Shown one piece after another: positions 48,471 to 56,209 of a stretch of 64,000 nt of DNA. A program made the position numbers and the translations under genes. Within the stretch, counting starts at the first letter, position 1; every line of letters begins with the position of its first letter. The notes below the pieces were generated by a model. That model saw nothing but the letters and a program-made list of their open reading frames with translations. It had not been told where the DNA came from and searched no databases. The stretch is from Flaccisagitta enflata (taxonomy: Eukaryota; Chaetognatha; Sagittoidea; Aphragmophora), in NCBI GenBank assembly GCA_965153355.1, contig OZ231128.1, forward strand, positions 35,650,001 to 35,714,000. Reading direction: 5' to 3'.

Positions 48471-48722
48471 TTAAGGCCGGATACACGGCAATCCAGTTGC
48501 GGACAGTTGGGCAGGAGCAGTAATGCAAAAACCACTCGGAATTCAAAAAGGATATGGAGGGACGGACCAACTGACCGACATGGCAAGATGTAGAGTCACG
48601 TGTCCATGACTCGAAACAATGATTTAAGCACTTATTTTTAGCCGCGTGCTGCGCAACTCTTCACCCTGCTTTGTCGGTCGGTCCGTCCGTTCGTCCATTG
48701 GTGCGTCCATCACACTACTTTT
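48471..48722. mobile_element. Two family A elements in opposite orientation
   Basis: 48,471-48,612 reads forward (AAGGCCGGATACACGGC to GTAGAGTCACGTGTCCATGA). 48,635-48,722 reads backward (TTTTTAGCCGCGTGCTGCGC, then (GGTCC/GTCC)n) and is cut off by the family B element that follows. Confidence 0.7.
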
Positions 48723-49143
48723 TTTGGGCAGCGGCCTAAATCTGGCTAGAAAACCCCAAATTTGGTCGGAGGTCCACCATTTTGACCCCTTATTTGACCT
48801 ATATTAAGGCCTCTGATACCAAAATTCTGACCAGATTTGGGCCATTTTGCTTGGATTTAGGCCATTATACTTGGTTATGGGCCATTATGCTTGGATTTAG
48901 GCCATTATGCTGGGAATAAAGCCATATTGCTTGGATTTTGGTCAGAATAGGCCCAAAAGGAGAAAAAGCCCTGAGGATGGGGCAGGGGGGGACAGACGTA
49001 CGTATGTACGGATGGATGGACGGACAGATTCCCCCTGTTCTAAAGGACTTCATCCCCCTTCAAGGCCGCTGCCCTGCTCCCCCTCAACTTAAATCACACA
49101 CTTCTCAAGCAGGGCACGGGTAACGCTGACCACTTACTGCCTT
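48717..49143 (-). mobile_element. Family B element copy 6
   Basis: TTTTTGGGCAGCGGCC end, an array of about 20 bp on GGCCATTATGCTTGGATTTA, GGCAGGGGGGGACAGACGTA, (GGAT/GGAC)n, GGACTTCATCCCCC, AAGGCCGCTGCCCTGC, CAAGCAGGGCACGGGTAACG and outer hairpin GCCTTTGGGC. The array sequence differs completely from the arrays of the other copies although period and position agree. Confidence 0.75.
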
Positions 49144-49159
49144 TGGGCTGCCATTGGGT

Positions 49160-49397
49160 TTGTGCGGTTTTGACTTTACTGCTCCTGCCCAAATAAACTG
49201 GTGACCTCAATCACAGTCCCGCACGCGACTGGGATAGCCGTGTATCCGGCCTATTTTTAGTCGCGGACACGCGGCTCTACACCTTGCCGTGTCGGTTGGT
49301 CCGTCCATCAGTAACATTTTTGAAATGCGAGCGGTTGTTGCATTACTGCCCCTGCGCAACTGTCCCCGACTGTCCTGCCGTGTATCCGGCCTTGTTC
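49160..49397 (-). mobile_element. Family A tail plus a complete family A element
   Basis: A tail ending GCACGCGACTGGGATAGCCG is followed by TTTTTAGTCGCGGACACGCG, CTACACCTTGCCGTGTCGG and a close at TGCCGTGTATCCGGCCTTGT: the GTCGCGGAC sub-type. Confidence 0.7.
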
Positions 49398-49469
49398 GAA
49401 AAGAACGTCTGTTTTCTGAAGTCTTTTGAGGTTCTTATTAGGTTCTGATTAAGTAGGTTCTTTTTTTTT

Positions 49470-49618
49470 TTAAACATACACGGCCAATCCCAGTTGCGGA
49501 CGGGTGGGCAGGGGCGGAAATACGTGTTTTCATACTTAATGACTTGTACTCACGGATGGACTGACAGATGGACGGAAGGACCGATGGATGGACGGACGGA
49601 CGGACCAACAACCCCCTT
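49470..49618 (+). mobile_element. Family A element lacking the terminal hairpin
   Basis: ATACACGGCCAATCCCAG, GTTGCGGACGGGTGGGCAGG and (GGAT/GGAC)n are present. The sequence leaves the family before the AGAGTTGCG end. Confidence 0.65.
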
Positions 49619-50019
49619 TATTTTCGACGAAATAAGCCTCATCGGACCAGTCTAAAGCACTGTAGCCCCCCCTCCCCCATTAAAAAATCAGTCAAAATTT
49701 TAATTGGTATTTCTCAAACAAACCATTACCTTTTAATTCTAACTATATTTTTTTCATTTTTCTTATTTTCAAATTTTGATAAAATTGGGCAACTTGGGTT
49801 TCAGAGCCCGAGTCCCGGCGAATACATAGTGGGCACCTACTTCCGGTCAAGGTTTCATTCTATGGCTGGTTAATATCAAACATATAGTCTAGTGGTTGGG
49901 TTCGGCGTTTTTGTTTTTTCCATTTTTGGCATAAAAGTGCCCGCTGAGGTACTGAGAAAGGTCGGCCCACAGTGGTAACGGCAATCTGTTTGTTTCTTTT
50001 TCAGTCTAGCATCTTCCGC

Positions 50020-50361
50020 TTTTTAGTCGCGTGCATGCGACTACACTTAGCTTTGTCCGTCTTAAGTCGGTCGGTTGGTTGGTCTGTCGGTCACACTTTT
50101 CTTTTTTATGATTTTCATTTTTCGACCCCACTGCTCCTGCCCAAATGATCTAGTGACCCTGCCCACCCGCACGCGACTTCGGTAGCCGTGTATCCGGCCT
50201 TGTTTAGGTCTACTCCTAGGCTTACCCGTTTTTAGTCGCGGACACGCGACTGCACCTTGCCGTGTTGGTCGGTCCGTCATATTTCTGAATTGCGATCGGT
50301 TTTCGCATTACTGCTCCTTCCCAACCGTCCGCGACTGTATTGCCGTGTATCCGGCCTAGTT
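50020..50361 (-). mobile_element. Two family A elements, different sub-types, 23 bp apart
   Basis: 50,020-50,205 is GTCGCGTGC-like (TTTTTAGTCGCGTGCATGCG to CGCACGCGACTTCGGTAGCC). 50,229-50,361 is GTCGCGGAC (TTTTTAGTCGCGGACACGCG to ACCGTCCGCGACTGTATTGC). In the second the internal arm GTCCGCGAC is the exact complement of the terminal arm. Confidence 0.85.
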
Positions 50362-50451
50362 TGGGTCATGATGACCGTCAAAATATGTAGAGCATTGAAA
50401 TGTACCTGAGGTGGAAGAAAAAGACATTTAAAAAAAAATGTTTGGAATCAG

Positions 50452-50565
50452 AGACCCTTTGAGCGTAGCAATTTTGTATTCCGTGCTAGCGAGCTCGAGA
50501 GCAAGCGGCAAACATTTGAGCTGAAGATGAACACAATAAGTTTTGTACGCAATTGTGAGATAATG
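50452..50565 (+). CDS. Candidate internal exon, 38 codons
   Basis: Between TTGGAATCAG and an ATG|GTGAGT donor the frame reads RPFERSNFVFRASELESK and ends SFVRNCEIM, phase 0 at both ends. Composition is strongly protein-like and the donor is a full consensus. The protein family is not recognised. It lies on the strand opposite to the presumed sense of the LTR element. Confidence 0.45.
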
Positions 50566-50681
50566 GTGAGTAGCCATTTGCATTCTTTTTTTTTTCTTCG
50601 ATCTACTGGTTTTGCACTGGTGACTCTGTGAGCTGCCCTCTTTGCGTCGTCTTGACAAGTGGAGCCAAGCTGGCAAGAGAT

Positions 50682-50877
50682 AACAAAGCCAGATACACGG
50701 CTACCATAGTTGCATGCGGGTGGGCGGGGTCAATGATGGAGAAGGTCACTGGAACATTTGGGCAGGAGCAGTGAGCTCAAAACGCTCAAAAACGCCGAAA
50801 AAGTAAAATGGGGACCGACCGACCGACCGACCAACCAACTGTCAGACCGACCGACAGAGCAGGGAGGAGTCGCACCT
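50682..50877 (+). mobile_element. Family A element, 3' hairpin truncated
   Basis: AACAAAGCCAGATACACGGC, GTTGCATGCGGGTGGGCGG, GACCGACCGACCGACC, then GGAGTCGCAC where it stops. Confidence 0.65.
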
Positions 50878-50967
50878 GAAGATGAAAGGCTCTTTGAGCA
50901 AAATACGAAGCACGTCCGCTTCGTGCCGTCAATAACATCTGTTGATTTTCCTAATTTGCATGATTAA
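50878..50967 (+). CDS. Exon-like segment directly after a family A element
   Basis: The frame reads PEDERLFEQNTKHVRFVP and ends SVDFPNLHD before TAA. It shares the CTCTTTGAGCAAAATACG-like motif with the exon at 50,452. The upstream junction is the truncated family A copy, so the true exon start is lost or hidden. Confidence 0.3.
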   Translation, partial: EDERLFEQNTKHVRFVPSITSVDFPNLHD

Positions 50968-51248
50968 GTATAATCTGTTATTTGCCAGCGAACTACGCTT
51001 CGTTAAGCGCCAGTTTTCCCAGAAATGATGTCGGGTGATTAATAGGAAAGGTTAAGATCAGTTTCAGGCGGATTCGAAAGATGTTAATTTTTCCAGTTAA
51101 TTGACCGCCTGTCTACGGATCTTACCTATACTGATTAAGCTAAATCAATAGCAAAAATGATTAATTTTTTGGTCTGCCAATCAATAGCAGAACTAAAAGT
51201 GCTTGATTTATGTCATGTCCTTGCTTTGTAATTTGTTTGCTCTGACAG

Positions 51249-51487
51249 ATGGCGTTTCAAATCATGAAGAGGTTGCAGTTGCTCTCCGTTCTCGACCTCA
51301 ACCTCCTGCTCATCCTCACCCTCATCCTCCGGTTACTCTTCATTTTCTTCCCCCTCCTCCCCCTACTCTTCCTCCTCCGATTTATTACCCTCCTAATACG
51401 CAAACGCCAACGTCGCCGTCTGCAGTAGTCATGGTGGATATTTCCGATGAAACTTACAACGGCATTGATCTCGTTATCATTGAGTAA
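51249..51487 (+). CDS. Candidate terminal exon: Pro-rich, acidic C-terminus
   Basis: A strong acceptor (TTTGTTTGCTCTGACAG) is followed by a frame reading GVSNHEEVAVALRSRP, a Pro/His-rich middle, and SAVVMVDISDETYNG, ending LVIIE and TAA at 51,485-51,487. The non-repetitive acidic end argues for real coding. A second frame of the same pyrimidine-rich text gives a hydrophobic 59-codon ORF from ATG at 51,249, which I judge secondary. Upstream exon and family are unknown. Confidence 0.45.
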
Positions 51488-51947
51488 AAAGATGACAACA
51501 AGAGAAACGTATGACTGATGATGATGCAATAGATGACAAATTTGAACCAAGCTTTTTTACCTTCACAATGTTGAAATCAATTCATTGATTAAAGATCGCG
51601 TTCATTTGGTTGTAGGAATTAGCCTGATTGATTGGGTAATAATGAGAGGTAATCCCCTCTTTTCATTGTCTGAAAGAGTGTTGTTTAAAACAATAAGTTC
51701 TTAAACGAGGTAACTCACGCTAATTAACATATTGCCGTTGGCCATCTTTTCAAATTATTCTAGCGAAAAAAATCTAGATAGTCAAACAGAGGAATGAATG
51801 GAAGATGTCATTAAAGCTCTTGTAACAAATATCAATCGTGGATTCGGAGGAAATAGGGTAATATTGTTTTAGAAGGACAGTTTGCACCAGCTTCTGTTGA
51901 TAGACTCAAATTCGTGAGATGAATCCGTCAAACTACGGTAAGCACCT

Positions 51948-53132
51948 TTACCATTCAGGTTTGTTTTGATAAGGGGTCCGGGAATAAATTAGGAATTCAG
52001 CCATATGAGAAGTGGAGGGAAGAGATGAATCTTCGTGGTTGTGAAGAGGCGCGTCAGAGAAATGAAGAGGACGTGAAGGAAGAGAAAAGTTCGTGGCAGT
52101 GAGTAGATGATTTTCTTCGTTGATCAATGGTTGTGGGACTGGAGGCACTTCCGGTTGTGAGACGGTTGTACTAGAGACGAAGGTTTTCTTTTTCTTCTCC
52201 CTCTCTTTCACTCCAGATCTTTCTTTTCCCTCTCTTTCCATCGCCAACATGAATTCGTTCATCTCCTCCTTAATCTTTATCATGATGTTGCCAATTTTCT
52301 CACTATCTCCGTCCATCATGGCTTCGAAGATATCGTCCAATTCATTTTCCGTTGCCTCTTCCAATTCCGATTTTTTCATCGTAAAACGGAAATTCATTTC
52401 TTCATCCAATTTCATGATTTCTTTTATCTTTCTTTCAAGTCTTTCTAACAACGACACTTTTCTTTCTTGATCGTCGTTGTTATCAGATTCTAAGTGAGTG
52501 GCAAAGAGATCTGAATAAAGAGGACGTTGTTGATTTTCCGTCGATGCCTTGTGCGTGACTTGGCAATCGACATCTCCACCGCCTCCATCACTTCTGCCGC
52601 CACCATCACGGCCGCCGCTTCCACCAACGAGAACGCCGTCGCCGCCACTTTCTCTTTGACTGATGACAGCACCACCGCCACTTTCATCCTCCTGGCCATT
52701 CATCGTCGTAATGGCATGAGACTCTTGCTCAGTGCCGAAGGCAGCATTGTAGAGGAAAAGTTTTGGTAAATGCATCAAACGAAATGGCGACTGTCCATAA
52801 ATGAAACGGCGTGTCTCTTCTAAAAGGAGGCGATAAGGCTCGATGATGACGTAGAAATATTCCCACAACGCGTAGGAAATGTCTTGAAGCTGCAGCGTTA
52901 CAATGGCGTAGCTGATGGCGTTGTTAGCTGCGCAAAAAAGCTGATAGATTTCTTGGGTTGTCTCCGGCGATCGTGTAAATGCGGAGAGGAGAGAATCGTA
53001 AAGTAGTTGATAGATGGCAGGAAGCTGATGCCGATCCATCGCTTGGTGGACGTGACTCTTGACGCCCATAGTTGAGTCGGCTGTAATCGGTTCCGACTTT
53101 GAAATTCCGAGGACGTGACTCTTGACGTCCAT
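51948..53132 (-). CDS. 394-codon element-borne protein, Gag-like in position only
   Basis: It lies on the minus strand just inside the presumed 5' LTR, where a structural Gag gene would be. The N-terminal third (HQLPAIYQLLYDSLLSAF; FCAANNAISYAIVTLQL) looks like a folded helical domain. A Gly/Ser-rich linker follows at about residues 145-185, and then a charged segment (KVSLLERLERKIKEIMKLDE) predicted to be coiled coil by its heptad pattern, ending in a Ser/Pro-rich tail. No zinc knuckle, protease or polymerase motif is present. Known Gag families are not evident, so it could also be a captured host gene. Confidence 0.5.
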   Translation of the reverse strand: MDVKSHVLGISKSEPITADSTMGVKSHVHQAMDRHQLPAIYQLLYDSLLSAFTRSPETTQEIYQLFCAANNAISYAIVTLQLQDISYALWEYFYVIIEPYRLLLEETRRFIYGQSPFRLMHLPKLFLYNAAFGTEQESHAITTMNGQEDESGGGAVISQRESGGDGVLVGGSGGRDGGGRSDGGGGDVDCQVTHKASTENQQRPLYSDLFATHLESDNNDDQERKVSLLERLERKIKEIMKLDEEMNFRFTMKKSELEEATENELDDIFEAMMDGDSEKIGNIMIKIKEEMNEFMLAMEREGKERSGVKEREKKKKTFVSSTTVSQPEVPPVPQPLINEENHLLTATNFSLPSRPLHFSDAPLHNHEDSSLPSTSHMAEFLIYSRTPYQNKPEW

Positions 53133-53210
53133 CGTTACGTCGGCGGGAATCGGTTCCGACGTTAAACTTCAGAGGACGTAGCTCTTGACGTCCATCGTAA
53201 CATCGCCACC
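53040..53210. repeat. 60-bp tandem repeat at the start of the minus ORF
   Basis: GACGTCCATCGTTACGTCGG and related text repeats about 2.5 times with CGGTTCCGAC inside. On the minus strand it begins with ATGGACGTCAAGAG, so it duplicates potential start codons. Confidence 0.7.
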
Positions 53211-53267
53211 AATGACGTCAGCGGGGCTCGGCGCCGACGACAATCAGCGAAGCGATGAGTTGAAGCT

Positions 53268-53785
53268 TGTGCCCGCTCGTTCCCTCTTACTAACCGCAGT
53301 TACAGTGACGACGCAATTAACGGTCTGAAATAATTTATTAGCAATCATTAGTAATCATTAACAACTTAGGCAATGAGCAGCAATAATTAGCAATCAGCAT
53401 TAGTACACCAATTTACATCTTTACAAAGCTTAGTACCTGAAACTTCAACTCATTTCGGCATTCAGGGAACCAGAGGGTAAGTAATGCTAATCAATTCATC
53501 ATTAATCTGCAAAGGATGGAAAAAGAGTAACATTAGTAGGCTTATTTACTCCTAATCGCGAATAAACAATGAGAGCGAAGGAATAAAGACGAGCGAATAG
53601 ACTAAACAGCAGGTAAACGCTCTTATAAGGAAATTCCCTTGGCATGTATCATCAACTCCAGCCCAGTTTCCGTTCGATTTGAAGCGGTGAACTACTAATA
53701 GAGGGCGTTGCTAAAAGGGTAAGTTTTAAGGGCAAAGTAAGGTCTTAAAACAAATGAACAGTGCTTGCTCACGCGAGCCCGCACA
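53268..53785 (-). repeat. LTR (5' LTR if the element is minus-sense)
   Basis: 518 bp, same ends as the left LTR, followed by the TATTG target duplication at 53,786-53,790. Confidence 0.92.
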
Positions 53786-53790
53786 TATTG

Positions 53791-54410
53791 TATGAGTAAT
53801 GAGTGGAAATTTTTTGTGTATACTGAGGGAAGGCTAATGGTCGATGAAAACTCATAATATCATATGATAAGACATTTTTTTATTTGATTTGCTTGCTATT
53901 TTCTACTGGAGACAGAATGGAGACAAGCCAAAAAGAGCCCTTTGATCAAATTTTTAGACCCCCCAGGGGTAGGGAGGGTCACAAAAAATGGTTTGAAATT
54001 GTGCACTGGGTAGTTATGAATGTCTTTGAACCATTTAATTCATGTATAATGATGTATCTGAAGCTTGGGCCAACGTAGATTGGTGGAAAGTCGGGCCCAC
54101 CAGGATGCTGTGGAACCGTGACATTCACCTTTAGTTGATTTCTATCTTTGAAATCATTGTTCCATCAAATTCGTTCTGATTCTGAACATGACGTAGTTTT
54201 CCAAACTGCACTTTTTGGGCTAATGCGCTGTTATTGTGCCTTTTGAAAGCGCATTTGGATCGAAGGATTTGGGCAATTTCGGCACAATGTCAGACCACTC
54301 AAACTTGCGTTGAAAATATTTGAATTTGGAATGATTGTAAAATATCAAAAAAGTGACAAAAAATTTATGTGAAATCATGGCCTCATAATGTTTTGCGAAA
54401 AAAAAAACAA
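53791..54410. other. Flank right of the LTR element, nothing recognised
   Basis: A 64-codon plus frame (53,884-54,078) is the only open stretch. No splice or family support. Confidence 0.35.
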
Positions 54411-54638
54411 GTGACGCGGGGTCACAATATCGTTGCGGACGGGTGGGCAGGGGCATCCAACCCCCATCCACCCCCAAACTTACTCCAAACACTCAAACAT
54501 ACACAAAAAGTATCAAAAACGCTCGTTTTCCCACGTTTCAACTCAATGACCATGGACCGACCAACGGACCGACCAACGGACGGACGGACGGACGGACGGA
54601 CAAAGCCTCTTATAGAGTTGCGTGTCCGCAACTAAAAA
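54411..54638 (+). mobile_element. Family A element, GTTGCGGAC sub-type (near complete)
   Basis: GTGACGCGGGGTCACAATAT, GTTGCGGACGGGTGGGCAGG, AAAACGCTCGTTTTC, (GGAC)n, AAAGCCTCTTATAGAG and the hairpin GTTGCGTGTCCGCAAC with TAAAAA. It is the best-preserved copy of this sub-type. Confidence 0.88.
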
Positions 54639-54784
54639 CGGAATTGAGTATTTTTAAACTCTTCTATTTTCAATTTCAGGGATTTCCGAGTGGGGGTATA
54701 AATTTGAAAAAAAAAAACATGATTAAGAAAAAGTTTTTTCTACTTACTAGAAAAAAGAGTGAGGCGCTCCGGTTGGTTGAGTGA

Positions 54785-55265
54785 GGCATATTGGTCAAAA
54801 TTGGCATATTGGTCTGTTTGGTTAAAGATGGCATATTGGTCTGTTTGGCATACGGTATTTTCTCCATTTATCGCCCCCCCCTCCAATTAACGCCCCCCCC
54901 CTCTTTGAGCTCTCCAGAACAGTAATTTGGAAGAAGGTGAAATAGCAAATAATCTTTAAAAGAAGAAAGATTTTGCATATTTCAGCGGGTTTTTTTCAAG
55001 GATTGAATAAAAAACAAGCAAGATACATTTTATCTTATCTTTATCTGATATCCTAAGTAGCATTTTTGTGAATAACATATAATTAGAGAGTTCTCACAGA
55101 TCAAAAGGGGGCGTTAATTGGAGGGTAGAATGACAATATATTTTTTCAATTTCAAAAGCGCCCTGGGCGCTTATTAGAGAAAATACGGTATTGGTCTTTT
55201 TGGTCAAAAATGGCATATTGGTCTGTTTGGTCAAAAATGGCATATTGGTCTGTTTGGTCAAAAAT
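54785..55265. repeat. Palindromic element flanked by 27-bp repeats
   Basis: ATACGGTATTTTCTC at about 54,849 pairs with GAGAAAATACGGTAT at about 55,188, and CTCCAATTAACGCCCCC pairs with GGGGGCGTTAATTGGAG. On each side GGCATATTGGTCTGTTTGGT units repeat, which suggests insertion into a minisatellite. Confidence 0.65.
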
Positions 55266-55891
55266 GATCTTGCCAAAAATTTGCTTAAAACTGATATGTT
55301 AGAATGTTATTCATGAGTTGCTTGTTTGTGTCATCAATGAGAATTTCTGGAAGTGAGAGTTAAAATAAATCAAAAATAGAGATCGTTTGAAATGAGAAGA
55401 AACTCCGGGTTCATGACTTTCCTCCAGTCTGCTTTTACAGGCAATATGATAGTTACTACAAAATGTTGCACAATTCATAAATCCACTTTTCAATGGTTAA
55501 CAATTTTTTTGAAAGGAGGATATTGGAGCAAATTGCACGGAATTGAAGACATTTTCACAACTCAACGGCCTTTTACTAAGCTAAGAAAATGTAAACTCCC
55601 GATTCGACGGTTTCATGAATCATGAACCTGGGAAAGAAAGAGACACAAAAGCAGCGGCTCAACGCGTTGGTTCCCCTTCAATGGCTATTTCTTTTCTCTC
55701 TTTCATTCTCTTTTTACTTTTGACAGAAATTCGCTCATTCAAGAAAACCAAAAATATTTTCTTTTCTCATTTCTTTTGAGAAAGAAAACACTTTTTTTTC
55801 TCATTTTCCCGAGTTTTTGAAGCGTCATTAACATTGAAATCATCCATCGCTGTCTGGTCCCTAGTCTATCCTCTTACATCCCACTCATCTA

Positions 55892-55946
55892 CAGTTGAAC
55901 CCCGCTCTAACGGGACCGCCAGCAACGGAATTTCGGGATTTAACTG
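55892..55946. mobile_element. 55-bp remnant of a pogo/Tigger-like element
   Basis: CAGTTGAACCCCGCTC and CGGGATTTAACTG are inverted ends flanked by TA on both sides (55,890-55,891 and 55,947-55,948). CAGTTGAACC-type ends with TA duplication are characteristic of the pogo/Tigger branch. Everything else is deleted. Confidence 0.6.
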
Positions 55947-55980
55947 TACCTGTTTCTTTGTTTGTTTGTTTTTTTTTCAG

Positions 55981-56121
55981 TTAAGTGTGAGAGCTCACTT
56001 AGAGAGAATTTTTCCTTCAGGTAATCGTTCATCAGTTCCAATCAACAGCCTCGTTCATGGGCCGCGTCTCTTGAACGCATTCATCACCAAGATATCTGAA
56101 TTGGAGAACTGCACTCAATGA
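55981..56121 (+). CDS. Candidate terminal exon, 46 codons
   Basis: TTTGTTTTTTTTTCAG is an excellent acceptor. The frame that follows reads LSVRAHLERIFPSGN and continues through NSLVHGPRLLNAFITKI to ELENCTQ and TGA. It is protein-like and phase 0 if read from the first base. No upstream exon or family could be assigned; the 55-bp pogo remnant lies just upstream in the presumed intron. Confidence 0.45.
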   Translation, partial: LSVRAHLERIFPSGNRSSVPINSLVHGPRLLNAFITKISELENCTQ

Positions 56122-56209
56122 CGAGATATAGGGTATGGTCTTCTAACAATTGTTGCCTAATGGTGATTTGTTATTTAAACTACAATTATGAGACAATCGC
56201 ACTGTGCCG

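Larger units (their letters stand above)
39893..53785 (-). mobile_element. Complete 13.9-kb LTR-flanked retroelement, probably non-autonomous
   Basis: Two 518-bp direct repeats begin TGTGCCCGCTCG and end CGAGCCCGCACA (TG...CA with inverted ends) and bound 12,857 internal bases. The outer flanks carry the same five bases, TATTG (39,888-39,892 and 53,786-53,790), while neither inner flank does, so both LTRs arrived in one insertion. By eye the LTRs differ at four positions, all transitions. Minus orientation is suggested by a G-rich tract next to the left LTR (GGTGGGGGG on the minus strand) and by long minus frames near each end. No RT, RNase H, integrase, protease or zinc-knuckle motif was found, and the primer-binding site is not evident. 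Confidence 0.9.

Noticed and set aside
51249-51428. 59-codon hydrophobic ORF beginning MAFQIMKRLQ
   Set aside because: It is an alternative frame of a pyrimidine-rich stretch. The Pro-rich frame continues into a non-repetitive acidic C-terminus and fits the acceptor better.
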